Below are positions 18,886 to 27,351 of a stretch of DNA of 64,000 nt, in pieces. Positions within the stretch are counted from its first letter, which is position 1; the number at the start of each line of letters is the position of its first letter. Source of the stretch: Candidatus Jettenia sp. GTDB taxonomy: Bacteria > Planctomycetota > Brocadiia > Brocadiales > Brocadiaceae. A program made the position numbers and the translations under genes. The DNA is taken from positions 897,659 through 961,658 of the forward strand of contig CP091278.1 of the NCBI GenBank assembly GCA_021650895.1, given 5' to 3'. The notes below the pieces were generated by a model. It was not told the origin of the DNA. It did not search any database and was given only the letters and a program-made list of their open reading frames with translations.

Positions 18886-19347
18886 CTACGGCATGGAAAA
18901 CAATTGCTCTGGAAGTCTTATGCTTAATACAGGACAAGGGGCCTTTTGTATAACCCTTTCAGCAACACTTCCAATTAATATATGCTTTAGTCCAGTTCTG
19001 CCATGCGTACCCATAATTATTAAATCTACTTGCTTGTCTTTAGCGGCCTTTATTATCTCAACAAATGGAATGCCCTTAACAATAAAAGTATCTACATAAA
19101 TTTTTTCTCGTGTTTTACCAGGTATCAGGTTTATAAGCCGTATTTTGAGATTATCTGTCTGTTGATCTTCTAAAGAGAGGTCAATTTGTTTTACTACATC
19201 TCCCACATTGTTTATGTGCGTTTCTATAACATATATAAGATACAACGATGCCTGATCTTTCATTGATAAGTCAATTGCATAGTTTAATGCATAGGTAGAA
19301 CAGGGGGAAAAGTCAATAGGGCAAAGTATTTTCTTTAATGTAGTCAT
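18886..19347 (-). CDS. Universal stress protein UspA family
   Basis: 153 residues with the Usp fold: ILCPIDFSPCSTYALNYAID at the N-terminus and the ATP-binding signature GTHGRTGLKHILIGSVAERV near residues 115-134 (G-2x-G-9x-G-S). It is therefore of the ATP-binding class. A terminator upstream (19364-19400) separates it from the preceding small-protein gene, so it should have its own promoter. Confidence 0.9.
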   Translation of the reverse strand: MTTLKKILCPIDFSPCSTYALNYAIDLSMKDQASLYLIYVIETHINNVGDVVKQIDLSLEDQQTDNLKIRLINLIPGKTREKIYVDTFIVKGIPFVEIIKAAKDKQVDLIIMGTHGRTGLKHILIGSVAERVIQKAPCPVLSIRLPEQLFSMP

Positions 19348-19363
19348 ATTTCAATAATAAAAA

Positions 19364-19400
19364 AAGGCAGTTGTTAAGAGAAGCAGATAACAACTGCCTT
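19364..19400 (-). terminator. Rho-independent terminator
   Basis: A perfect 13-bp stem (AAGGCAGTTGTTA / TAACAACTGCCTT) surrounds an 11-base loop. On the minus strand it is followed by a run of seven T. It lies about 45 bases beyond the stop of the minus-strand 114-residue gene. Confidence 0.85.
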
Positions 19401-19445
19401 TATATGAGGATATTACTTAAAATCTTTTGTGTAATAATATCACGA

Positions 19446-19790
19446 TTAGTGCTGTCCGCTTGGATGAAGCGCACTGGCACCTAAATCCAGGGATATAAAC
19501 CGAATATCTTTCTCTTCGAGGTAAACCTTTGTATGAGCAGTTGCACCACCATGTTCATGAACTGAGATTTCATACATTCCAGGCTTTAATTCAAATACAC
19601 AGGTACCGTTCTGCCCTGTTGTGCAAGTATTATCGCCAACCTTAATCTCTGCCCCTTCAATAGGCGTACCGATAGCAATTGCAGTAACCCATAACTTTGC
19701 AGGTTTAACTGTATAAGCCTGAGCTGTTGTCATACCAATTCCTGTGGCCAATGCCACACCCATTAACCCTGCAAATATTTTTTTAAACAT
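19446..19790 (-). CDS. Small exported carboxypeptidase-regulatory-like protein
   Basis: 114 residues with a signal peptide (FKKIFAGLMGVALATGIGM, cleavage after AQA), then a single beta-sandwich domain: LWVTAIAIGTPIEGAEIKVG, TGQNGTCVFELKPGMYEISV, ending in SALHPSGQH. This pattern (variable loop, Gly-rich turn, G-Y/M-Y-x-I-x-V) is that of carboxypeptidase regulatory-like/transthyretin-like domains. The two Cys (CTTGQNGTC) may form a disulfide. A strong GGAGAAAG ribosome-binding site precedes the start. Periplasmic role unknown. Confidence 0.65.
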   Translation of the reverse strand: MFKKIFAGLMGVALATGIGMTTAQAYTVKPAKLWVTAIAIGTPIEGAEIKVGDNTCTTGQNGTCVFELKPGMYEISVHEHGGATAHTKVYLEEKDIRFISLDLGASALHPSGQH

Positions 19791-20085
19791 AACTACTTTC
19801 TCCTTTCTTATTGATTTGATAGTAAAATTTATTTAGATACCATAAAAGCATATAATAGTTCCCCCTCTTTTCCACCCCCTTTCGCCATATTTATTATACT
19901 TTTACCAATAAATATTGTCCCATTATACACCTTAAAATATCTTCGTCAAGATATATATTTGCTTAGGAAACTTGTGGCAAAGGGAATTTGAGAAGACAAT
20001 GATACCTCATAAGTGTATAATATTTTTGTTACTATCTTTAAGTTCAGTCTCTCAACAATTCAGAAATACATCCAGGCACAGAGAA

Positions 20086-20589
20086 TTATTTCTCCTTTGT
20101 CTGATTAATTTTTACGATAAGTTCTCCCTTATTATCCTTAAATCCTTTACCGTAAAGCCCGATTATATCATCGTTCATGGATAGATATAAGAACTCACCA
20201 TCTTCACTAGGAAGGATACGAATAGACCCGGAAATTCCCATAGGAAATATTCTGCCATAATCTCCAATTCTGCCAAAAAGCTTTCCAATAGGTTGCCCCG
20301 GTTGCACATAATCCTTCAAAGCATCGATGGGAATACCATCGGCAGTATGTCCATTTGGAAATAATTTGGGATTAAAAGACCATACATCATCCTTTTCCAC
20401 TTTCCAGCATAAGCTTGTATTCTCCTGTACTACAACATCGGTCATTTCCCATACTACATTAGCATGAGCAATTACCGTTTCGGCTCGTGCAGAAGCAAAT
20501 GCCATGAACAGAATATTGCCCGCAAACAAGATCCCTATAAGTATTTTTCCTGTTAACAGAGTTCTTAATTGTAGAACGGTACAGATCAT
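20086..20589 (-). CDS. Exported PA-IL-like lectin domain protein
   Basis: 167 residues. An N-terminal signal peptide (ILIGILFAGNILFMAFA, cleavage after ARA) precedes a galactose-binding-like domain. Key stretches resemble the LecA/PA-IL family: LCWKVEKDDVWSFNP, QPGQPIGKLFGRIGDYG, and LYLSMNDDIIGLYGKGFKDN with ND/DN residues typical of calcium and sugar binding. It overlaps the FmdE-like gene by 4 bases (ATGA), so they are translationally coupled in an operon behind acetyl-CoA synthetase. The ligand is unknown and the lectin call is by motif only. Confidence 0.6.
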   Translation of the reverse strand: MICTVLQLRTLLTGKILIGILFAGNILFMAFASARAETVIAHANVVWEMTDVVVQENTSLCWKVEKDDVWSFNPKLFPNGHTADGIPIDALKDYVQPGQPIGKLFGRIGDYGRIFPMGISGSIRILPSEDGEFLYLSMNDDIIGLYGKGFKDNKGELIVKINQTKEK

Positions 20590-21233
20590 TTCAATTCCCT
20601 TATAACAAACATTCCGTCTGGTGGATTCATCAGGACAACTTTAATCCTATCGTGCCATAATTCGCCAAACTCTTTTATTTCTGCATCAGTCCCCTTGCCT
20701 GTTACTGCTAATGGCATCAAATCTCCCATTTTGGGATTGGCAGGAAGCATATAATTGCTATAGCTAATCTCTATTCTTTTTTTATTATCCAATCTTTCAA
20801 ATATTACCGTACACACTGCATCCTCATCCGCTTCTTGTGTTTCATCAAAAGATAATAAATTTTGTCTGTTATATCTACCGCCGCCCAATCCTTTAAAACC
20901 ACTTTCTCCTGCGGCACCGGTAACTAAGGTAACGACTTGTGATATCGGACCATTTACCTTATAGTCTATTCCCCCTTTAAATATTACCCTCATTTGTCCA
21001 CGTATCGGGATCTCATTACCGTACAGACTCTTCAAGGCCAATTGTGTTAGTTTATATGCACCAGAAACTGCCGGACATGAATGTCCTGCAAATTTTACAG
21101 CGTCGGTATAAGTAAAAACAAAAGCCTCATTTCTATCCATTGCACCTAATGCTATGGCGAGTGGATCTTTAATCTTGATAGGTTCTACTGTATTAAAAAA
21201 AGGTTTATTAAATTTCGTTTGTTCCATTGACAT
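20586..21233 (-). CDS. FmdE-like domain protein
   Basis: 215 residues, starting at ATG 21233 with GAAGGAG six bases ahead. The GHSCPAVSGAY block near residue 56 is the FmdE signature (GHxCPxxxxGY), in which Cys and His can bind metal. FmdE domains occur in formylmethanofuran dehydrogenases and in many stand-alone bacterial proteins of unknown role. The C-terminal zinc ribbon of classical FmdE is absent. It lies between acetyl-CoA synthetase (63 bases upstream) and the lectin gene (4-base overlap), all minus strand. Confidence 0.7.
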   Translation of the reverse strand: MSMEQTKFNKPFFNTVEPIKIKDPLAIALGAMDRNEAFVFTYTDAVKFAGHSCPAVSGAYKLTQLALKSLYGNEIPIRGQMRVIFKGGIDYKVNGPISQVVTLVTGAAGESGFKGLGGGRYNRQNLLSFDETQEADEDAVCTVIFERLDNKKRIEISYSNYMLPANPKMGDLMPLAVTGKGTDAEIKEFGELWHDRIKVVLMNPPDGMFVIRELK

Positions 21234-21295
21234 ACATTTCTCCTTCATGAAAAATTTTCTGCTCCACAACAATGCTTCTATTAATCTCAGTCATA

Positions 21296-23026
21296 TTAAT
21301 CTTCGAGAGTAGATATATCTCCTGTGGGTAATCCCAGATCTTTTGCTTTCAGTAATCGGCGCATAATTTTACCACTGCGGGTTTTTGGTAAGTTGGCACA
21401 AAACTCTATCTCTTTTGGATATGCATGTGCTGCCAAGCGGTGCCTTATAAATATCTTGAGTTCTTCCTCTAATTCATGCGATGGCTTGTAACCTTCCCGA
21501 AGCACTACGAAGGCCTTGATAATTTCTCCCCGCTCAGCATCAGGTTTACCAATTACACCAGACTCTGCTACGGCCCTATGCTCAAGCAAGGCACTCTCTA
21601 CCTCAAAGGGACCTACTCTATGACCGGACGTGTTAATTACATCATCAGCCCTTCCTACGAACCAGAAATAGCCATCCTCATCTTTATATGCCGTGTCGCC
21701 GGTTGCATACCATCCATTAATATTGAAATACTCTTTAAATCGCTTCTCATCACCCCATACGGCCCTTAACATGGATGGCCAGCCAGGTTTTAAAGCCAAC
21801 AGTCCATGCTGCCCCGCAGATAACTTACTCCCTGTACCATCGATAATAGCCGCTTCAATACCCGGAAAAGGTTTTCCCATTGAGCCAGGCTTTATAGGTA
21901 AACACGGATAATTTGCGATCATAATAGACCCCGTTTCCGTCTGCCACCAATTATCATGGATTGGTAAACCATAGACCTTTAAACCCCACTTTATTACCTC
22001 TGGGTTAAGTGGTTCACCCACACTACAAATATACCGCAAGCTGCTTAAATCGTATTCTTTTACAAGATCATCACCGGCTTTCATTAACATTCGTAAAGCC
22101 GTCGGTGCAGTATACCATACAGTAACTTTATAATTCTGAATAATTTCATACCACTTGGCAGCATCAAACCGGCCGTCAAAAACATAAAAGGAGATGCCGT
22201 TCAGCCACGGCCCCCATAAGCCGTATACTGTTCCTGTTACCCACCCTGGATCAGCCGTACACCAATAGACATCGTCATCTCTCAAATCTAACACCCATTG
22301 TGTAGTAATGTAATGTGAGACCATATCATTATGTACATGCGTTACTCCCTTGGGTCTTCCCGTAGTCCCTGAAGTATACAGGATGTAAAGCGGGTCTTCC
22401 AGTTCCACCCATTCCATTTCAAATGTATCGGATGCATCCCTCATTAATGTCTTATAACATACATTCCCCTCTTCGAGTTCTTCATCCTCTTTATGATTGA
22501 CGAGCACAATGTGTTCTAATTTTGGTAATTCCCATAATACGGCATCAACACGCTCTTTTAGCTCAGGCGTGGTAATTAATACCTTGGCCTCACTATTCTG
22601 TAACCGATCACGAACGGCATCTGGTCCAAAAGCAGAAAACATCGGTCCGGCAATAGCACCAAGTTTTGCGATTGCTACCATACCAACATAAAGCTCCGGT
22701 AAACGGGGTAGAAATATAAAAACGCGATCTCCTCTTTTTACCCCCAACGCCCGGAGCATATTTGCGCATTTGTCAGAAAGTTTTTTCATTTCCAGAAATG
22801 TATACTTCTGACAAGTACCATCAGCGCCTTCCCAATATAATGCGACTTTGTTCTTCCGCCAGGTTTTAGCATGCTTATCAATTGCTTCGTAGGCAATATT
22901 TACCTTATCATCATCTATATCAAATTCTCTCTTAATAATCTCCCAGGAAAATTCCTTATGGATCTTCTCATAATCCACAAGACCTGCAGTTACAGGTTTT
23001 TTATTAATAATTTCCACATTTTTCAT
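21296..23026 (-). CDS. acsA: Acetyl-CoA synthetase
   Basis: 576-residue ANL-superfamily AMP-forming ligase, activating acetate to acetyl-CoA. Motifs: P-loop YTSGTTGRPKGVTHVH, aromatic block DNWWQTETGSIMIANYP (the WWQTE motif of acetate-specific enzymes), hinge YATGDTAYKDEDGYFWFVGR, RADDVINTSGHRVGPFEVE and the C-terminal catalytic Lys in LPKTRSGKIMRRLLK. Length matches the shorter Bacillus AcsA type rather than the 650-residue Acs. The Lys is a possible acetylation site, as in related enzymes. First gene of the minus-strand cluster with the FmdE-like and lectin genes. Confidence 0.92.
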   Translation of the reverse strand: MKNVEIINKKPVTAGLVDYEKIHKEFSWEIIKREFDIDDDKVNIAYEAIDKHAKTWRKNKVALYWEGADGTCQKYTFLEMKKLSDKCANMLRALGVKRGDRVFIFLPRLPELYVGMVAIAKLGAIAGPMFSAFGPDAVRDRLQNSEAKVLITTPELKERVDAVLWELPKLEHIVLVNHKEDEELEEGNVCYKTLMRDASDTFEMEWVELEDPLYILYTSGTTGRPKGVTHVHNDMVSHYITTQWVLDLRDDDVYWCTADPGWVTGTVYGLWGPWLNGISFYVFDGRFDAAKWYEIIQNYKVTVWYTAPTALRMLMKAGDDLVKEYDLSSLRYICSVGEPLNPEVIKWGLKVYGLPIHDNWWQTETGSIMIANYPCLPIKPGSMGKPFPGIEAAIIDGTGSKLSAGQHGLLALKPGWPSMLRAVWGDEKRFKEYFNINGWYATGDTAYKDEDGYFWFVGRADDVINTSGHRVGPFEVESALLEHRAVAESGVIGKPDAERGEIIKAFVVLREGYKPSHELEEELKIFIRHRLAAHAYPKEIEFCANLPKTRSGKIMRRLLKAKDLGLPTGDISTLED

Positions 23027-23669
23027 ACGTATAAGCCCGATTATCGTAATGCTAAAATAACACGAAAACTCTAAATTCTCGTATACTCAAGAAAATTTAA
23101 GATTTCAATATACAAATCTATATTTTATATCACCTGCTATTTTACAAGTCAACCAGAAAGGTCTTCGATACATAAATTTATAGCATCTAATATATGAATC
23201 AAACAGAATGGGCAAAAGTTGAGTCTTTGGTTGTATGTAGCGTATGGAACTATGGAGCCCTTAAAAATGTCATTACAAGGAGTGAGCGATGAAGCAATCT
23301 CTTCTGAAACATTCAAAGGATTGCTTCGGACAAGACCCTCGCAATGACCGGCGGGGTAGTCTTTCCTCTATTGAGGATATATTCGGTTTCATCTTTGGAA
23401 TACTATAATTAATGGGAAATTCAAATTAAAAAATGAATTCGGTTGGTGATCTTAAGAAAACCATAAACTCTTCTCCTTCTTTGGTAATCATTTCATGTAT
23501 TTTTATTCCTACAATTGATATAATTATCTTTAAGAAAATTGTTACACTAATATTTAAGTAACACTTAAAAATTTTTCAGGTCATTGTAACTATCTTGTAA
23601 GAATTCCATAGACTGCTCATAATACCACATTACCAGATATATTTTGATCTGATTATTACGAAAGAACTC
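23027..23669. promoter_or_regulatory. Intergenic region with acsA and dehydratase-gene promoters
   Basis: About 640 bases between divergent genes. They hold a dispersed inverted repeat at 23269-23349 (listed separately) and otherwise AT-rich sequence. No small ORF is convincing. Confidence 0.4.
23269..23349. repeat. Dispersed 'gtcattgcgag' palindromic repeat
   Basis: An imperfect 81-base palindrome runs from GTCATTACAAGGAGTGAGCG to CCCTCGCAATGAC, with GAAGCAATC / GATTGCTTC as inner inverted arms. It is the familiar dispersed 'GTCATTGCGAGgagcgaagcg' repeat of many AT-rich environmental bacteria; only this copy was seen in the window. Confidence 0.6.
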
Positions 23670-24773
23670 ATGAATCTAAAATTTAACGACCATGTACTCC
23701 CTACACTCCCTGTTATGGAAGAACTTCCAATAGACAGGATTATTGGGATTACATCAACAATACCTGTTGAAATCATCTTTGCCGCAGGATATATACCGAT
23801 AGATCTAAATAATATCTTTATCGGCGATAAACTTCCTTTTAAAATGGTTGAAGATGCCGAATCTGCAGGATTACCAAGAAATACCTGTGCCTGGATAAAA
23901 GGCATCTATTCGGCTGTAAGGAAATATCACATAAAAAAAGTCGTTAGTGTAATTCAGGGCGATTGCAGCAACAATCAGGCATTGATGGAGATATTTCAAT
24001 CGGAAGGTATTCAAACTATTCCCTTTGCATATCCACATTCTAACATGGATAAGGATTTTTTGTATAATCAACTTATAAAACTTGCCAATAGCCTCGGAGT
24101 AGATTATAAAAAATCGGAAGAAATGAAAAAACGCCTTGATACAGTTCGGGCACACGTACACGAGATCGACAGACTCACCTGGGCTGAAAATACAGTAACA
24201 GGAGAGGAAAACCACATTTGGACGGTATCCACGAGCGATTTAATGGGAGATTATATCATCTTTGAGGAACGCGCCAGGAGGTTTTTAAAACTCGCCAGAG
24301 ATCGGGGCCCCATTCAACAGGATCTTCGGATAGGAATTATCGGAATACCTCCTATAGGTGAAGACCTTTATTCATTCCTTTCTTCCATAGGCGCCCACGT
24401 TGTATTTAATGAAATTCAAAGGCAATTTAGTATGCCCTACCACACAAAAAACTTACTTGAACAGTATAGTCAATACACCTATCCCTATGATATCTTTTCA
24501 CGCTTAAAAGACATTCAACAGGAGGTAAAGCATCGGAATGTCAGAGGACTTATCCATTATGTCCAGAGTTTTTGTCATCGGCATATCCACGATGTTGTTA
24601 TCAGAAAGCACATCCAACTCCCTATCCTCACACTCGATTGTGATCGTCCCGGACGCCTGGATGGAGCCATGAAAACCAGACTTGAAGCCTTTATTGAGAT
24701 GTTAAAAAGCAACGGGTACGAAGAAGCCGTTAAATTTGGCAATGGTGAACAAAACTACGATTTATGTCGTTGA
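23670..24773 (+). CDS. 2-hydroxyacyl-CoA dehydratase D-family protein (HgdB/BcrC-like)
   Basis: 367 residues of the 2-hydroxyglutaryl-CoA dehydratase component D/BcrC/BzdN family. N-terminal GITSTIPVEIIFAAGYIPID, NTCAWIKGIYSA, VIQGDCSNNQAL and C-terminal SFCHRHIHD place conserved Cys (C75 and others) where the [4Fe-4S] ligands sit. The C-terminal RLDGAMKTRLEAFIEML fits the family ending (GQxRTRxEAFxEM). In anaerobes such subunits catalyse radical dehydration or benzoyl-CoA-type reductions, often with an activator ATPase; none is adjacent here, so the reaction is not defined. Its 3' end overlaps the convergent downstream gene by 19 bases. Confidence 0.8.
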   Translation: MNLKFNDHVLPTLPVMEELPIDRIIGITSTIPVEIIFAAGYIPIDLNNIFIGDKLPFKMVEDAESAGLPRNTCAWIKGIYSAVRKYHIKKVVSVIQGDCSNNQALMEIFQSEGIQTIPFAYPHSNMDKDFLYNQLIKLANSLGVDYKKSEEMKKRLDTVRAHVHEIDRLTWAENTVTGEENHIWTVSTSDLMGDYIIFEERARRFLKLARDRGPIQQDLRIGIIGIPPIGEDLYSFLSSIGAHVVFNEIQRQFSMPYHTKNLLEQYSQYTYPYDIFSRLKDIQQEVKHRNVRGLIHYVQSFCHRHIHDVVIRKHIQLPILTLDCDRPGRLDGAMKTRLEAFIEMLKSNGYEEAVKFGNGEQNYDLCR

Positions 24774-25285
24774 GTTTTATAATTATCACCAAATCTTCTA
24801 CCTTTTAAATATTTTTGATACCGTTCTTCTCCAACACACTTACTTCCTACAGGACACTTCTCAATGCAGCTTTCAGGTATATCACGCTGCATCATTTTCC
24901 CACAATTTTCACAAGCAAACTCATATTCAAAGCCTGCTATCGATGCGGTGACTTTCGTATGACAGTGCGGACATAGTACATCAATAATCTCTACCCTTTT
25001 GATCCTCTCAGCACCTGGACATTGCAAGATACCTGGTTTTTTAAATTCCTCTGTGGGTCGCGGAGGAATCGTTTTTACTTTTGAAATGGTTTGGGCAGCT
25101 AAAATACGGAGAGGCATTTGCTTTTCCTTTTTTAAGAATTCCTGAAGTGCCTTCATGACTTCATGATTTCCTTTTCCAACTTTGCCAATTTCTTCAAGGG
25201 TTTGCCTCACCTTCTCAGTGCTCTCATGATATAAGTTCTGCAAAAGCAATGGAATATTCGTAGTGTTGGAGATATGGTCGTTCAT
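24755..25285 (-). CDS. HEAT-like protein with zinc ribbon and Cys-rich tail
   Basis: 176 residues, no recognised family. Residues 1-70 are helical and HEAT-repeat-like (QTLEEIGKVGKGNHEVMKAL, MPLRILAAQTISKVK). Residues 95-135 form a zinc ribbon (CPHCHTKVTA, CENCGKMMQ), followed by a second cluster ESCIEKCPVGSKCVGEERY. The convergent 3' end overlaps the 2-hydroxyacyl-CoA dehydratase-like gene by 19 bases. The two Cys pairs suggest zinc; the last trio could be a separate metal site. Its function is unknown. Confidence 0.6.
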   Translation of the reverse strand: MNDHISNTTNIPLLLQNLYHESTEKVRQTLEEIGKVGKGNHEVMKALQEFLKKEKQMPLRILAAQTISKVKTIPPRPTEEFKKPGILQCPGAERIKRVEIIDVLCPHCHTKVTASIAGFEYEFACENCGKMMQRDIPESCIEKCPVGSKCVGEERYQKYLKGRRFGDNYKTQRHKS

Positions 25286-25756
25286 TATGAAAATAGAGAT
25301 TACTGTGTAAAAACTTCTCTTTTTAGTAAGCCTTTTGTCTTCCCTTTATTCCCTCCTCACGAAGAAGTGGAAAAAGAGATAATTGTCTTGGAGTGCAGCT
25401 AACTCGTATTATAATAGCATACCTTTTTTAAGGTGATTTACCTTTGACATTACCTCGTATACCACATCATTTCTTTGCATATTCTCTGACCAGCAGAAAG
25501 CAGTATCTCTACTCATCTCTTCTCTTCTATCAGAATAGCCGGATGAAGAAAAAATCTTGAAGGCGCAAAATAGCTAATAAAACAGAATTGCCCTGCAGAA
25601 CTGGATTTCGCATTGCGATACATTTACGTCGCAATTGCCCTTGCGTGGTAAATATATGCTGGCTAAAATCAGAGGTGTATTGTAAATATCAAAACATATA
25701 AAACCTACTCAAAAGTTGTTTCTCTATTCTCAGTCTGTTGCAGGGTAGTAGCCTGA
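25286..25756. other. AT-rich intergenic region before selA
   Basis: About 470 bases with no ORF. I looked for a tRNA-Sec (selC), which often neighbours selA-selB, and saw none. Confidence 0.4.
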
Positions 25757-25871
25757 ATAGACCCGTGGGTACAGCAGAACTCTCTCACTGAGTCAACACA
25801 TGTTCAGCGACAATTCCATCGGTGCAGCAAACTTCTCGAATCAGCCGGAACTGTTGCCCGGTTGATCCAGT
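25757..25871 (+). other. Disrupted and partly duplicated 5' end of selA
   Basis: Three reading frames each carry part of a SelA N-terminus. Frame a has TIPSVQQ (25810-25830), frame b has LLESAGTVARLIQ (25832-25870) and frame c has MYPRQLIVGTIRG (25872 onward). Joined, they read IPSVQQLLESAGTVARLIQMYPRQLIV, which fits SelA (E. coli LPAIDRLL then YGHTRVV). A degenerate copy precedes it: 25757-25808 encodes a similar WVQQNSLTESTHVQR. In the frame of the ATG at 25872 there is a TGA at 25863-25865. This points to small indels plus a short tandem duplication, or to sequence errors. Confidence 0.55.
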
Positions 25872-27311
25872 ATGTATCCGCGACAACTTATTGTTGGTAC
25901 CATAAGAGGGGTTTGCGAAGATATCCGGCAAGCACATGCCGGCAAAACAGGCGTACCACAACCAGATCGCATCCAATTGCCCTTTCTGATATTTCTCTCT
26001 TCAAAGGAGGAAAAAGGTATAAGAGCTTACATTCGAACCATGATATCGCCCCAAAGAATTTGTCAATTAGTCCGGATATCTCTTCAGCAGAGGTTATGTA
26101 GTATTGAGCATGCTATTAATGCAACGGGTATTATCCTCCATACGGGACTTGGCAGGGCACCGCTTACGGATAAGGCTGCAAAACAGTTAGAACATGCATT
26201 AAAAAGTTACTGTACCCTCGAAATCGAACGGTTTACCGGAAGAAGGGGTTCCCGGTACCATAGTATTGAACAGCTCATCTGCATGATTACAGGAGCAGAG
26301 TCGGCATTTGTCGTCAACAACAATGCTGCAGCTGTTTTATTGACCTTAGATACCGTAGCCAAAAATAAGGAAGTCATTGTTTCTCGTTCCCAGCTTGTTG
26401 AAATTGGTGGGTCATTCCGAATGCCTGATGTTATGACAAGAAGTGGAGCTCTCCTGGTCGAAGTTGGGACTACCAATAAGACCTACCTGAGCGATTATAG
26501 CAATGCTATTACTGAGCATACAGGACTTATTCTTAAAGTGCATCAAAGCAATTTTAAAATCGTTGGTTTTACTGAGTCTGTAGATATAAAAGATCTTGTT
26601 TCCTTAGGTCAGGCCCGCACTATTCCTATTGCTTATGACCTTGGAAGTGGAGCATTAATCGATCTTCAAAAATTTGGGCTACCGCATGAGCCAACCGTAC
26701 AGGAGGCCATAAAGGCAGGAGTAGATATCGTAACGTTTAGTACCGATAAGTTATTAGGAGGTCCACAGGGTGGTATCATTGCAGGTAAGAAAAAATGGGT
26801 TGATCTGCTGAAAAAAAATCCATTAACCCGTGCACTTCGTGTAGGAAAACTAACCATTGCTGCACTGGAAGCGACGTTAAGGCTTTACCTTGAAGAGGAT
26901 CTTGCTTTACAGGAAATTCCAACTCTCAAGATAATTTTAGCGCCACTTGGAGCTGTTGAAGAGAGAGGCAAAAGATTACGAAACATCATACATCAGGAAA
27001 CAAAGATTTCTCTGAGTAGCTCACTTATAGACGGTGTTTCAGAAATGGGAGGAGGAACATTGCCAGGTGAAACAATTCCAACAAAACTTGTTTCTCTCTA
27101 TTCAGAAAAAATACCTGCTGAAGAATTAGCTGCACTACTCAGGGGCAATACCCCCCCTATCTTTGCAAGGATTGAACAAGGCCGGGTTCTCTTAGATATG
27201 CGTACGGTATATGATACAGAAGTCGATACGATTGCTACAGCATTAGAAAAGATATCCTCAGGCTTTATAAAAAACAAGCCCACAGATTACGCAGGTAAAG
27301 AGGATAAATAA
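25872..27311 (+). CDS. selA: L-seryl-tRNA(Sec) selenium transferase SelA (N-terminus doubtful)
   Basis: SelA converts Ser-tRNA(Sec) to Sec-tRNA(Sec) with selenophosphate, using PLP. 479 residues from ATG 25872. Family blocks are clear: INATGIILHTGLGRAPL, RRGSRYHSIEQLICMITGAE, VNNNAAAVLLTLDT, SRSQLVEIGGSFRMPDVM and the PLP-lysine region FSTDKLLGGPQGGIIAGKK. The C-terminal MGGGTLPGETIPTKLVSL block also matches. ATG 25872 has no clear ribosome-binding site and starts inside the conserved N-terminal domain; the true start is probably upstream in a disrupted stretch (25757-25871). The added N-terminal loop (about residues 25-65) is longer than in E. coli. selB follows after 40 bases. Confidence 0.9.
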   Translation: MYPRQLIVGTIRGVCEDIRQAHAGKTGVPQPDRIQLPFLIFLSSKEEKGIRAYIRTMISPQRICQLVRISLQQRLCSIEHAINATGIILHTGLGRAPLTDKAAKQLEHALKSYCTLEIERFTGRRGSRYHSIEQLICMITGAESAFVVNNNAAAVLLTLDTVAKNKEVIVSRSQLVEIGGSFRMPDVMTRSGALLVEVGTTNKTYLSDYSNAITEHTGLILKVHQSNFKIVGFTESVDIKDLVSLGQARTIPIAYDLGSGALIDLQKFGLPHEPTVQEAIKAGVDIVTFSTDKLLGGPQGGIIAGKKKWVDLLKKNPLTRALRVGKLTIAALEATLRLYLEEDLALQEIPTLKIILAPLGAVEERGKRLRNIIHQETKISLSSSLIDGVSEMGGGTLPGETIPTKLVSLYSEKIPAEELAALLRGNTPPIFARIEQGRVLLDMRTVYDTEVDTIATALEKISSGFIKNKPTDYAGKEDK

Positions 27312-27351
27312 TTTGAAAATTCGAGACAGCGATATAAAAAGTACATAACTT

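Noticed and set aside
25286-25756. Search for tRNA-Sec near selA
   Set aside because: No cloverleaf with a TCA anticodon and long variable arm was seen on either strand.
25863-25865. TGA upstream of selA as a selenocysteine codon
   Set aside because: The adjacent SelA-like segments are in other frames, which favours small indels; no SECIS-like hairpin is evident.
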